A stretch of DNA of 64,000 bases from Muscardinus avellanarius (lineage: Eukaryota > Chordata > Mammalia > Rodentia > Gliridae): positions 76,243,860-76,307,859 of the forward strand of contig OY726571.1 in NCBI GenBank assembly GCA_963383645.1. The letters run 5' to 3'. The translations under genes were made by a program, and so were the position numbers. The stretch's first letter is position 1; each line of letters begins with the position of its first letter. Positions 1 to 9,859 of this stretch are shown here, piece after piece. Under the pieces are notes generated by a model that searched no databases, was not told the origin of the DNA, and worked only from the letters and a program-made list of their open reading frames with translations.

Positions 1-215
1 GGAAGAATTTAGCTCTAGGTTTGTATTTAACTCCAATGGTTTATATATCTGCCTTTAGAACAGTACTACACTGTTTCAATTATTGTAGCTTTATATGGTT
101 TGAAATCAGAAAATATATATCTTCTAGCTTTGTTCTTTTTCAAGATCGTTTTGGGTATCTAGAGTCCATACTTCATATTAGGATAGAGTTTTTTCTGAAA
201 AATAAATATATAAAT
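1..215 (-). mobile_element. LINE-1 ORF2 fragment (3' part of ORF2), degenerate
   Basis: The reverse complement translates, with stops, into a stretch resembling the L1 ORF2 region downstream of the reverse transcriptase (a lysine-rich 'KNKA..' segment, then 'F..YYKA' and the W/Y-rich block). The match is from recalled family features, not a search. It is truncated by the window edge and by unrelated sequence after about 220. Bases 220-395 hold nothing I recognise. Confidence 0.65.
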
Positions 216-395
216 ATATGATAGTTTCACCTAAAAAAATAGAAAAAAAATATTCTCTGGTAAGAAAGAAAGCAAAAAGAAATATTGAAATGTTATCTTT
301 AAGTCATCAAAAGCTTGGTATCAGACAAATGAAACTGTTATGTGACATAATCATTTTTAATTTTGGATAAATTGCTATAATACTAGATGTCAATC

Positions 396-560
396 ACTAA
401 GCCAAGCATGGGAAGGAGGGATGGGGAGGGAATGGGGTAGGGATCGGGTAGGGGCTAACTGGGCGATGCATGCATGTATGTCTACAAAAGTTTGTATCCC
501 ACTATGATGTATGAATACAGTGCACCAATAAAAAATAAAAAATAAATTAAAAAAAATAAA
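396..560 (+). mobile_element. LINE-1 3' UTR end with A-rich tail
   Basis: A G-rich polypurine block (about 405-450) is followed by 'actatgatgtatgaatacag' and 'tgcaccaataaaaaat', then an A-rich tail. The same order (purine block, spacer, 'atgatgt..', 'caccaataa', poly A) recurs near 27140-27255 and, reversed, at 40860-41055. This identifies the 3' end of the local L1 family. It points opposite to the L1 sequence on both sides. Confidence 0.75.
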
Positions 561-1390
561 GTAGTGTTTGCTCTTCCTTGCTTAGTTATTTGTCTGAAAA
601 TTATTGTTTCTTTGCTTCTGTCATCTATTAATTATTTCTTCTTTGTAATTAATTTCTTTGAGTATTTTCTCTAGTGCTGGGTCAGAAGACATAAATTCTT
701 TCAGCTAAAGTTTTATTTCCCCATTGGATTTGAGAAATATTTTTGCTGGGTAGAAAATTCTTGGCTACAAGTTGTTTTCTTTCAGAGTTTGGAATATGTC
801 GCTCCAGGCCCTCCTGGATTTTATGACCTGGTGTGGGAAATCTGGAGTGATTCTAATTGGTTTGCTTATGAATGTCACTTGGTCTTTTATTTTTGTCACC
901 TTTTAGATTTTCTCCTTAGCCTCTACATTAATCAGTTTGATTATTATGTGGTATGCCTTTTCTCTGATCTTGTCTAAAGGAGGTTCTAGAAATTTCTTAT
1001 ACTTGTGTATCAACCTCTTTTTTTATATTTGAAAATTTTTCTGTTATTACTTCTTTGAAAAGATTGTTGACCCCGTCAGTTTCACCTTCTATTCCTTCTT
1101 CTATGCCTATTATTCTTAGGGTTGCTCTTTTAAAATTTGCCATATCTCATCAATGCTCAATTCTTGCTTGAATTGTTTTTTAAAAATTATTTACTATACA
1201 CTAATTTTTGGAGTGATCATTTTCTAAGAGTAAGATTCTATTTTCCACGTGATCTAGTCTACTGTTTATAGTTTGTATTAATGCTTTCACTTCAATAATT
1301 ACATCCTTCACTTCTTTCAGAGCTTCTTTCTGATTCATGTTCAGGGTGTCAGATTCTTTGTTTCTTTATTTCCTTCAGGCTCTTTCTAAA

Positions 1391-1618
1391 TTACTTTTGG
1401 AAATCCTGCATCATTTCTACTATTAAAGTTCTAATTTGTCCTTCTGGCAAACTCTTCAAGTCTTTGTAGGTGGGTTCTATTACTATGGGCTTCTGGAATC
1501 TCATTGCTTCCTTGATATTCCTCCTTCTCATGATTTCAGGTTTCTTAAATTTGTATCTTTTCTGCTTTTGATAGCTTTCTCTCACTCTGTAGGTGCCAGC
1601 TGGTATATACGTGGGCAA
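1391..1618 (-). pseudogene. L1 ORF1 N-terminal fragment, 75 codons open
   Basis: A 75-residue open stretch rich in K, R and Q (starting MPTYIPAG) lies where an L1 ORF1 N-terminal part is expected, between the 5' UTR and the region with RRM and C-terminal-domain similarity (about 1100-560). It ends at a stop and the rest of ORF1 continues only in broken frames. It is part of a dead retrotransposon, not an independent gene. Confidence 0.5.
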
Positions 1619-1938
1619 TTTGTGTTGTATTCAATAGTGAAGACTGAGTGAGGAGGAAAGTGCTGAAGTAGTAATTCAAGAATAAGGTAAAGTAGTAGAT
1701 AGAATTGGGTATAATGAGAGTTTGAGGGTAGTAAGGTAATATATAGTAGAGATTAGAAATAGTGAATATATAGGAGTATTCTAGTAATCAGTGTAGAGTA
1801 TTTAGATATAGTATATAGTGGATTTAATACAAGACAAAGAAATGGAAAAAGTAAAGAAAGAAGGATAGAGAGAAGAAAGTAGATATGAAAGAGGGAAAAG
1901 CTTATAAAAGGGGCAGGGAAGAGAGCAAACAAATATCA

Positions 1939-1966
1939 CACAACAACAACAACAACAACAACAACT
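1939..1966. repeat. (CAA)n microsatellite
   Basis: About eight CAA units lie in the AG-rich stretch between the L1 ORF1-like region and the 5' UTR. It may be an expansion inside the L1 5' UTR. Confidence 0.9.
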
Positions 1967-3196
1967 TTACAAATATACAGGGTACAGAGAAGACTTGTTT
2001 CTGCAGTCCTCTTGGGTCTGTGTGGGTTCTTTCAACTAAAGTTCACTTTCTATTTTAGGTTTTCAAGCACATTCCAAGTGCTCTAATTTGCTCTGTAACC
2101 TGTAACAATGATGTCAGTTTGTAGCCCAACTTTTTAGTCTTTTTCAAGGATTAGTACTCTGTGCTAATCTCTTGTCTGTGCAGGAGCCAAGTGTCACCAT
2201 CATCTCTCCCACTGCAAGCCTGGATCTCTGAGCTCTCCAAAGGGCCTGTTCTTGAGTCTCTCTCTGTCTATGTAGGTGGCAGGTATCACTGAGTCCAGAT
2301 ACATGCTTTCCACAGACCTTGAGCTTGAGTCTCTTTCTGCCTATGTGGGTGGTGGATGCTGCTGGGACCAGATCCAGTGTATATGTAGGAGTTCACATTC
2401 TCCACAGATAGGGCTGGGTTGGTCTGACTTTTCCCAGTCATAATTGGGTGGTCTGTGGAAATTTCTGGAGGCCCCACTAGGGCACTGTGCCCTGTGGACT
2501 ATAGATCTCTTTGCCCAATTGGCCCTGGAGACTGTCCACTAATCTGTGCCTCTGCTGTGTTCATCAGCAGACTCCATCCCTACTTTTACGAGGGTGAACT
2601 GCAAAGTCTCAGACCTTGTGAGTCTATCAAGTCCATTACTTGCTGTGTGAGTCCCTGTGGTGGTGTTGGGTGCTCTCCCACAGGACAGCTAGTTTACTTA
2701 TGGTATAGTTGAACACCATTCTAGATTTCTGGAGTAGTTGGGCTTGGCTGCTGCTGCCACAAATTCTAGCCTGGTGTCCGGGCAGTAAGATCTCAGAAGT
2801 ATGAAATGAGGTGCTAACCACTTACAATTCTGATAAGCTGCAGCCCCTTACTTCACATCAAGTCCATTGGCTTTTTTGCTGGTAGGGGGGTCCTTGGAGG
2901 CCATAGTGCCAGCAGTCCCAATATAGTTAGGCAAGATGGCACCATTGAAGCCACCAAGGCTGCAGCCATACCCCAGGGGAGGTGAGAAGGGAACTTGGCT
3001 GTCCTCTGATCTGTTTCCTGGCTTTGTTTTCTTCACCTTTCAATTTTTTGTTGCTTTGTTCAATTTCTTTTTTGCTGTTTTTTTTTTTTTTTCTTTCTCT
3101 TGTCAAGACACTGCTTTCACAGGGATAGAAATTGAGTGTCAGCAGGACTGAGTTGTGCTGCTTTCCTTGGTCGCCATCTTCCCAGAAGTCCTCTAA

Positions 3197-3689
3197 TTGA
3201 GATTTTAAATGTGTGACTTTAGACTTTCTTGCAGGCATCTCATGAAGCACACTGCTTTTGTTTTTCCTTAATCTATGGCTCACTTTACTGCTTCATTTAC
3301 TTCTTGCTGACAACCTTCTCTTCCCATTTCTTAGAGTCTTTTTTCCTATATCAAGAGATCAAACAGATGTAATAGAATGATTTTTCTCTCATTTAATGAG
3401 GTATCACTTTTTTTGTAAATTTTCAGGTTAATATTCTCATACTTGTGAATTTTTTCTTTGGCTTTTCAAAATTTTGATCCATACCTTAGCTTATTTAACA
3501 AAAATATGCCGAGACTCAGTTAATGTTGTAGCTTCTGGAATATGTGCTCTGGATACAAGGTGCTTTGAGATTTTTGTCTGGAAGTCATGAAGCAAAATAT
3601 TATGGTGAAGGTAGAATATTAAATAAATAATTATGACTTGACAAGTTCTATAACGTAGTACAATAGCAAACTGGCTGTTAAATCTGGAT
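3197..3689. other. Unique AT-rich sequence, no gene seen
   Basis: T-rich sequence downstream of the L1 5' end. I see no coding frame longer than chance, no RNA gene and no recognisable repeat, although very old repeat relics would be missed by eye. Confidence 0.4.
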
Positions 3690-3790
3690 TTTGTGATCTC
3701 TTTAACCTCCACTTACATCTGTGTTCAAATGGGGATAAGATCAATATGTATCTCCTAAGATTTTGATAAGGAACACATGAAATCAGAAAT
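3690..3790 (+). mobile_element. MIR-like ancient tRNA-derived SINE fragment
   Basis: The order 'ctctttaacctccactta', 'aaatggggataagatca' and 'aaggaacacatga' matches the MIR core and 3' half (the 'tcatctgtaaaatggggataata' module and the following 'gaggattaaatgaga' part). It is degraded, and the call rests on recalled consensus. Confidence 0.6.
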
Positions 3791-3808
3791 TTTAAATAAG
3801 TATCAGGA

Positions 3809-4024
3809 GTCAGGTGTGGTGGTACACACCTGTAATCCCAGTACTTGGAATTCTAAGACAGAGGAATCGCAGGTTAGAAACTAGTCTTAGCAATGTAGAG
3901 ACTCTCGGCAACTTAGGAAGACCCTGTTTCAAAACAACAAAACTACATAAAAGTCTGGGGGGTGTCACTTGGAATTAAAATGTACCTGAGTTAAATCACT
4001 AGTACCACAAAATAAATAATTGAC
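3809..4024 (+). mobile_element. B1-ID composite SINE, long type
   Basis: The B1 half starts 'caggtgtggtggtacacacc' and runs through 'tgtaatcccagtacttgg'. An A-rich linker leads to an ID-like half ending 'actagtaccacaa'. It is flanked by the direct repeat tatcagga (3801-3808 and 4025-4032), a short target-site duplication. Several substitutions mark it as an old copy. Confidence 0.85.
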
Positions 4025-4032
4025 TATCAGGA

Positions 4033-5824
4033 TGCCATTGTTTTAGCATTGTTAGCTCAGAGTTTTGTCATGAACAGCTCAGCCAGGTGAAAAAATGGGA
4101 GAGAGCAACATCGGTTAAAAAGAAAAATTTTCAGTACTGATAAAAAAAAAAATAGCAAATGAAAACCACACGTGGAAATGAGCCTTGGATAAGGAAAATC
4201 AAACAAGCAAACCCTGGAACAGAGAGAAGAGAGGCATGTGATACCATAAACGTACCAATTTAATTATATACTACATATCTAGAACAGTACCAGGTATAAA
4301 GACTGAGAAATAGGTATTAAGATAGACCATTATTTACCAAATACAAAGCTAGTCTTCTGAGCTTTTTTTCTGGTGGCAGTGATGAGCATGGATTGTTCAC
4401 CCAGCCCTTTGGTGATCAGTGGTAGAACAGAGTGATCCCCATGAGAGAGTAGCTTGTGGTCATTGAACCAACCTGTTGCATATTGACCTACAAACTTGGC
4501 CTTAGGGGTCCTGAGCTTTATTTATTCAGCTGAGCAAACCTTTCTCAGCCATATAGAGAGACATATTGATGATCTATTTTAAGAGTAATCTAACTCAAAT
4601 TGGTATTATCTCTTTGGCACTTTCTTTTCAGTGATTTCAAAGAAATCTCACAAATAGCCTCAAAGTTTTTCTTAAAGCTCTAAGAGTGTGAATTGTCCTG
4701 CAAAACCCTTTAGCAGTGTTCATGAATGAAAATTTAATTTTATGGTGCAACATCCTAATGAACGCTTATCTCTTGGAGATAAAAAAAAAACCATCAGGAA
4801 AACACTAGGGAGATAGAGTCATGTAGATGATGTGTTTAGAACTCAACCATTGGCAAAATCCTCCAGAAAAACTGACCTAGAAAGAAACATTAAATTCATC
4901 TTTCCATCTATTCCTTGTGGGAAATATCTACATCAAAGCAACATGAAAAAATAGCAAACTCTAATTATCCCAGGAATTGCATGCCTTTTAAAACACTAAA
5001 AGTATTGACTCATAAGTAAATTGTTATACCAAATAGGCTATTTCCTTTACTGTCTGAGTTATCCACAAGACTGTTTAAAGAAACCATTCATATATACATT
5101 GAGCATACACTAGAAATCTTATGTATTGAACACAATTCCTAGGCATTGAGAGAAATACAAAAAAAAAAAAAATAAAGAACCCCAGTCTACTTTTAAAGAA
5201 CACAGGACATCTGCTGTAGGATGTGTGGTTGTAGAAAATGGTGACAGCTTTCAGCTTAATAAAATCTAAGTTGAGCATAAAAATAACCCAATTTGTGTAT
5301 TTATGCATGTGGTACTAGAACCAGAATGTCTACTTGATGTTTTTCATATCATGTAGTTTCAGCAAGAGGCAAATCTCCACACCCCAGAATAAATAATTTA
5401 TTTCATCACCAAAATGACTCTGTCTACCTGACACAAAACGTCCCCAGCACAATCCCTAATAAGTAGGTAATAATGTCAGAGGCTTAAGTCATGGAACCCA
5501 GGTTAGGACTTATTTATATAACGTGCATTTCATCGAAGAGATGACAATTACACCACCTTTCCTTTCAGTGTTCCTGTGACACCACTACAGTTACCATGGC
5601 TTCCTTTACCCCGTTGTCAGTTCTGCAGGCCGGTCTGCATCATTACCTCTTCCTCAAGCCAAGAAAGAGAGTGGTGGCCGTGCTATGAGGAAAGCCTGGT
5701 GAAGAGGCTCAGGCTTTGAAAACACTGCAGTGTTGTTATTTTTCTAGTGCACATGAAACCAATCTACGAGCTGACCCGCAAACTTTATACTGCTAAAGAT
5801 GGTGTGTAATGCCTACACCTTGAA
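4033..5824. other. About 1.8 kb of unique sequence, no gene
   Basis: I see no coding frame or recognisable transposon. The part around 5560-5800 is less AT-rich and contains several CpGs, so it could hold a conserved non-coding element, but conservation cannot be judged from one sequence. Around 4370-4560 is a moderately complex stretch I do not recognise. Confidence 0.4.
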
Positions 5825-5861
5825 ACATCATTATCCCTGTTAGATAAGTAGTGAAATTCAC

Positions 5862-5908
<47 letters not shown>

Positions 5909-6050
5909 GTGTCTATTTCATGGGGTACACATCATTATCCCTATTATATAAGTGGTGAAACTGCCACACACAAGTACATATATTAATGGCATATATGTAT
6001 CACACACACACACACACCCACACAATACACGTCTCTCTCATAGGGTACAC
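5825..6050. repeat. Two-unit tandem duplication containing (AC)n
   Basis: Unit 1 (5825-5928) and unit 2 (5929-6050) share 'acatcattatccct', 'ataagt.gtgaaa', an AC run, and the closing 'tctatttcatggggtacac' or 'tctctctcatagggtacac'. The AC runs differ in length (5864-5906 versus 6001-6022). The start of a possible third, decayed unit follows at 6049. Confidence 0.85.
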
Positions 6051-7009
6051 ATATTTTCACTGTTCTATGAAATTTGTCATAAACTCCGAGACATATATTT
6101 TTTAAAAAACAGCTCAGATCCTGACAGATGGTCTATCTATCATAATACATTTAGTAACCTGAAGTTTGCATTGAAACAGTAGATTATTTAATATTAAGTT
6201 TATTAGAAGTAGCATGTCGTAGTCTCCCCCAAGGACTTGGAACAGATTGAAACTGAAATGAAGCAACACCTTGTACCCTGGAAGTCCTTAATCAGATAGC
6301 CTGGGCTCTGGGGACGAGGCTGGGAAGGCCGTATGCCACTTAATGGTCCATGCAAAGCCGTTATTCTTATAGATTTGTTTGGAGATACCGAACTTAGCAG
6401 GGAAACCACTTAAGCGCATCTACCTTTTGGCAAATTGTATAAAGCCTTTGTAGGAGGCTTGGAGACAGCAAGAGAAGAAACGAGTGAGATGGACACATTT
6501 CTGAACTTAATTTGCATTATTATGATAGAGAAAATTTACCAAATGAACATCTTCTTGGGGCAGGAAAAAGAAGCAAAGCTTTGATTAGTAAAATCTGGGA
6601 CAGCTGCAGCCCCTTGCAAGGATCTCCCCTGTGAATTGTAAGGCTTTTGTAACATGTGACCTTGTACTATTTATAAAAAGAGAGTATTCCTCGAGGAGCC
6701 AAGATCTAAGGCATACAACACAATTGATGTTTCATAGAGTTTGGAGAGGGCATAATGAACCTCTGAAGCCAGAAAACGATACCCATCCTGACCCTGTTAG
6801 TCTCTGAAATGAAATCTGGCGATGGATGAGATGGACATTTTCCAAACAAAATTAACCTCAGACTTTCCTCCAACATCAATATGATTCATTAATTCTGGAA
6901 ATTTATCTTTGGATTGCATATTTCTCTCCTTTATTTACTATGTGCTAGAGGTCTCACAGGTGGGTCAGGATGACATAGTAAAAGGAAAAAATTAAAATAG
7001 CACCTATTT
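6051..7009. other. Unique sequence, no gene seen
   Basis: No coding signal. It contains one half (6555-6607) of a 53-base direct repeat pair whose other copy is at 8621-8673. Moderately GC-balanced parts near 6280-6420 may include decayed old repeats I cannot name. Confidence 0.4.
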
Positions 7010-7190
7010 AATCAGCACCTGCCATCATTTGCCCAGGACTACGCAAACAGCATCACATTCTTCTCACCACGCCCCTGCGAGCCTGGCGTTAGGCTAACAG
7101 AGGCGAGGAGATGGCAGCACAGAGAACTAGTCACTGGAGCTGGAATGTGGTAGGCAGTTATCTGATTCCATTAGTCTGTACTGTGCTAAT
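7010..7190 (-). mobile_element. MIR-family fragment, old
   Basis: The order 'aggcgaggagatggcagcac', 'agagaactagtcactggagc' and 'tggaatgtggtaggcagtta' follows the minus-strand MIR pattern (gaggaaactgaggcacagag, aagt..cttgc, cagagctgggattcgaa). It is very diverged. Confidence 0.5.
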
Positions 7191-7413
7191 TCGGGGAGAC
7201 GACCTGCTACGCTAAGACTTCCTTTTAGTGGGCCTCTTAACGATAACTAAAGGTTAGAAAACTTGAGTTGAGTGTATGCTCTTCAACTTAAAAGGCTTTA
7301 GGTCATGTGCAGGGTGGAGAAGAGACACACTTAATGTCCTCAGGGTCTCATGAGCTAAGAAAATAGACATTGCTGATGATGATAAGAGCTGGATAACTAA
7401 GAGAATGATAACT

Positions 7414-7529
7414 CCAGCATTCAGGAGGCTGAGACCTGGAGGATTGCGGTTTGCAGACAGCCTCAGCTAGCGGGTGTGGCTCAGAGGTCAAAAGCCCCTG
7501 GGTTCCATCCCCAAACCTGCAAAAAAAAA

Positions 7530-7574
<45 letters not shown>
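7414..7574 (+). mobile_element. Truncated B1-ID SINE with A-tail and (GA)n
   Basis: It begins inside the B1 half (ccagcattcaggaggctgag) and lacks the middle: 'cagcctcagctagcg' runs straight into 'ggtgtggctcagaggtcaaa' of the ID half. It ends in A18 (7521-7538) and a (GA)n expansion to 7578. A perfect 13-base target duplication gagaatgataact flanks it (7401-7413 and 7575-7587). The second copy shares bases with the GA run. Confidence 0.9.

Positions 7575-7578
<4 letters not shown>
7539..7578. repeat. (GA)n microsatellite in SINE tail
   Basis: About 20 GA units follow the SINE poly A. Long frames in this area (a 183-codon one spans 7474-8025) are read through this tract and two SINEs and are not genes. 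Confidence 0.95.
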
Positions 7579-7582
<4 letters not shown>

Positions 7583-7589
7583 TAACTAC

Positions 7590-7790
7590 TACAGAGCACA
7601 TTCTAAGCAGCACGTGCTCCCCTAAATGGACTCTTAGGAGCACTGTGAGGGAGGGCAGAAATACTGTCTTATCTCTGTTCCTGATGAAGAGATTAAGTAG
7701 CAAAAGTGTAAAGAGAGGTGAAGTTCATACACTACCCAGAAGGTTCCCGCAGTGTCTGAGATCTCCACCTGCTATTGCCTTAGCATCAAG
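7590..7790 (-). mobile_element. MIR-like ancient SINE, minus strand
   Basis: The pattern 'tcttatctctgttcctgatg', 'aagagattaagtagcaaaag' and 'gagaggtgaagttcatacac' fits the minus-strand MIR core, with the usual 'attctaagcag' like 5' flank. It is diverged and assigned from recalled consensus. Confidence 0.5.
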
Positions 7791-7849
7791 ATTTGACCCA
7801 ACATTTTATTCCAAAGGAACTGTTCCTAGTTTAAACGTCCAGAAAACAT

Positions 7850-8070
7850 GGACAGATGTGGTAGCCCACACCTGCAATCACAGTACTTGGGAGGCTGAGA
7901 CAGGAGGATTGGGAGGTTTGAGGCCAGTATCTCAAACCTGCCATCAACATATGGAGATTCTTAGCAACCTAGCAAGATACAGTTTCAAAACAAAAAATAA
8001 AAATAGGGCTTGGGGTGTATCTTAGAAGTAGAAGAATCCAGGGTGGTTCAATCTCCAGTAATATTCTCAT
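7850..8070 (+). mobile_element. B1-ID SINE, old copy
   Basis: The B1 half includes 'cctgcaatcacagtacttgg' and 'ctgagacaggaggattgg'. The middle is rearranged, then 'cagtttcaaaacaaaaaata' and an ID half (gggcttggggtgtatcttag) follow. It ends at 'caatctccagta' directly before a long pyrimidine tract, which probably grew from its tail. Confidence 0.8.
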
Positions 8071-8200
8071 TTCCTCCTCCTCCTCCTCCTCCTCCTCCTC
8101 CTCCTCCTCCTCCTCCTCCTTCTTCTTCTTCTTCTTCTTCTTCTTCCTCCCTCCCTCCCTCCCTCCCTCCCTCCCTCCCTCCCTCCCTCTCTCTCTCTCC
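8071..8200. repeat. Compound pyrimidine microsatellite (TCC)n(TTC)n(CCCT)n(CT)n
   Basis: About 130 bases of strand-asymmetric pyrimidine (purine on the minus strand) step from TCC to TTC to CCCT to CT units. Apparent poly-Ser and poly-Pro frames over it are artefacts. Mirror-symmetric polypurine tracts of this length can form triplex DNA (established for such tracts, untested here). Confidence 0.95.
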
Positions 8201-9035
8201 CCTACCAATATGTGGCTACATTGAACTCAGTTGATGGAAAAGTGGGTAATTCAAATAGGATCCCATTTTCTCCTCTCTTTAAAACATTGGAATAGGGTGG
8301 TGTAACCAAAAACTAAAAAATCAGTGCAGGGGTCACATCAACAGTGGTAGTAAAAGAAGAGTTGTTTAGGAGTATTTATTACCTTTACTACCCCTGGGCC
8401 AGGATATATCTGAGGGATTTGCATCCGAAATTTGACTTTAACATAGCAGATGATTTTTTAATCACTTGCATAAGATGCCACATTTATATTGTTCAGAAAT
8501 CAAAAGAAAGTTAAAGATACAGAGATGTACACAGGAAGGCATCTCACTCCTACCTCCGACCCCCATTCACCGGTTCTCAGCTCACATTGCTTGATTCCAG
8601 GAAATTAGGATTGCATTTTATTGGGGCAAGAGAAAGCAGCAGAGTTTTGATGAGGAAAATCTAGGACAGCTGCTATTGCTGTCTCATGTGTCACCATCAG
8701 GCTTCCTAATGCATATGCAAGAAAATATGAAAATATATCATGTCTCTTCATTTTTAAACCAAGGTTAGCATTCCTAGATGCATTGTTCTGCATTTTCCTT
8801 TTTATTAAAAATTCACTTATATGTCTTTCTGTGTCACCATGTGGCTTTCATTTATCACCACTTTATAGTGTGTTCAGGAAAAATCATAATTTCTCTAATC
8901 TTTATTAAACTCTTGGTGGATATTTGGGGTGTGGGTAAATCTGTGAAATTCATCCCCAAATTGGAAAGAGGTCAAAAGTTCTATAAATGTATCGTTTTGA
9001 CAGGAAATATTAAGCTGACTTCTGCAGTACTTGCA
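8201..9035. other. Unique sequence, no gene seen
   Basis: No coding evidence. It holds the second copy (8621-8673) of the 53-base direct repeat. The 3' part may be flanking or very decayed L1. Confidence 0.35.
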
Positions 9036-9039
9036 CCAC

Positions 9040-9530
9040 TTCAGGGCAATGTTATCACAAATGACAGGGTATCATCCTTTCCAAGGCTGAATAATATTCT
9101 ACTGTATGCACATACCATACTTCCTTTATCCAGTCATCCTTTGATGGACATTAAGGATGCTTCTCTATCTTAGCTCAATTGTGGGCAATGGGACAGTCAG
9201 TGAATAGGAAAGGGCAGGGTTTTTTTTTTTGTTTTTGTTTTTGTTTTGAGATCCTGATTTCATTATCTTTGAATAATACCCAGGGGTGGGATTTCTGGAT
9301 CATAGGGTAGTTCTATTTTTTGTTTATTGTTGATCTCCATACTTTTTCCAAACTGGCTATACTAGTTTACATTCTCACCAACAGTGTCTAAATAGTCTTC
9401 CTTTTCTACATCTTTACCAATACTTACATATTTTATTTTTAGTAGTCATACAAATAGGAAGTTATATTTTATTTTGGTTTGATTTGGATTTTCCTGACGA
9501 ATATACTCTAGAATAATTCTATTCTAGAGT
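9040..9530 (-). mobile_element. LINE-1 ORF2 3' part (L1M-like), antisense
   Basis: The plus strand reads 'aaggctgaataatattctac', 'tttatccagtcatcctttga', 'tggacattaaggatgc' and later 'ctagtttacattctcaccaa', 'cagtgtctaaatagt'. This is the classic antisense signature of the last part of L1 ORF2. A T-rich tract at 9220-9246 interrupts it. The right end meets a palindrome at 9505-9530. Confidence 0.8.
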
Positions 9531-9582
9531 AAATCTGTTTCAAAATAATTATTCTTGCTTTTTTATTTATTATTATTTTTAA

Positions 9583-9585
9583 TAT

Positions 9586-9636
<51 letters not shown>

Positions 9637-9639
9637 TTT
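9583..9639. repeat. (TTTA)n microsatellite at SINE tail
   Basis: About 14 TTTA units abut the 3' end of the antisense SINE that follows, consistent with growth from its A-rich tail. Confidence 0.95.
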
Positions 9640-9824
9640 TGGTGGTACTGGGGTTCCTGGAAGCCCTTCTACCTCTGGGCTACACTCCCAGACCTATTTT
9701 TACATTTTTATTTAGAAACAGGGTCTCCTAAGCCAGCACACGCGGCTGGCTTCAAACCTGCACGATCCTCCTGTCTCTGCCTCCCAAGCGCGGGGATTAC
9801 AAGCGTGCGCCACCACGCCCAGCT
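9640..9824 (-). mobile_element. B1-ID SINE, short subfamily
   Basis: On the minus strand: 'gctgggcgtggtggcgcacg', 'cttgtaatccccgcgcttgg', then a short middle ending 'cttaggagaccctgtttc', and an ID half reading 'gtctgggagtgtagcccaga' then 'gaagggcttccaggaacccc'. This differs in the middle and the ID half from the long type; see the finding on subfamilies. Confidence 0.9.
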
Positions 9825-9859
9825 TTTTTAAAATATTTATTTATTTATTTATTTATTTA

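Larger units (their letters stand above)
561..3196 (-). mobile_element. LINE-1 5' portion: 5' UTR plus degenerate ORF1
   Basis: Read on the minus strand it opens near 3196 with 'cttctgggaagatggcgacc', an L1-like 5' terminus with a YY1-type AAGATGG core. A GC-richer 5' UTR of about 1.5 kb follows, then an ORF1-like region (about 1650-560). The latter shows a basic N-terminal part, a coiled-coil-like segment, an RRM-like part and a C-terminal block resembling the ORF1 C-terminal domain. Stops and frameshifts break it and ORF2 does not follow. Assignment is from recalled ORF1 organisation. Confidence 0.75.

Noticed and set aside
2933..2940. Second 'aagatggc' motif as the start of another L1
   Set aside because: It is internal to the L1 5' UTR and on the opposite strand from the terminal motif, so it does not mark another 5' end.
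7474..8025. 183-codon open frame, the longest in the window
   Set aside because: It reads through a SINE, its A-tail and GA tract, a MIR-like piece and a second SINE. Lys, Arg/Glu repeats and SINE-derived words explain it.
8010..8234. Frames with poly-Pro, poly-Ser or poly-Glu
   Set aside because: Translations of the compound pyrimidine microsatellite in different phases.
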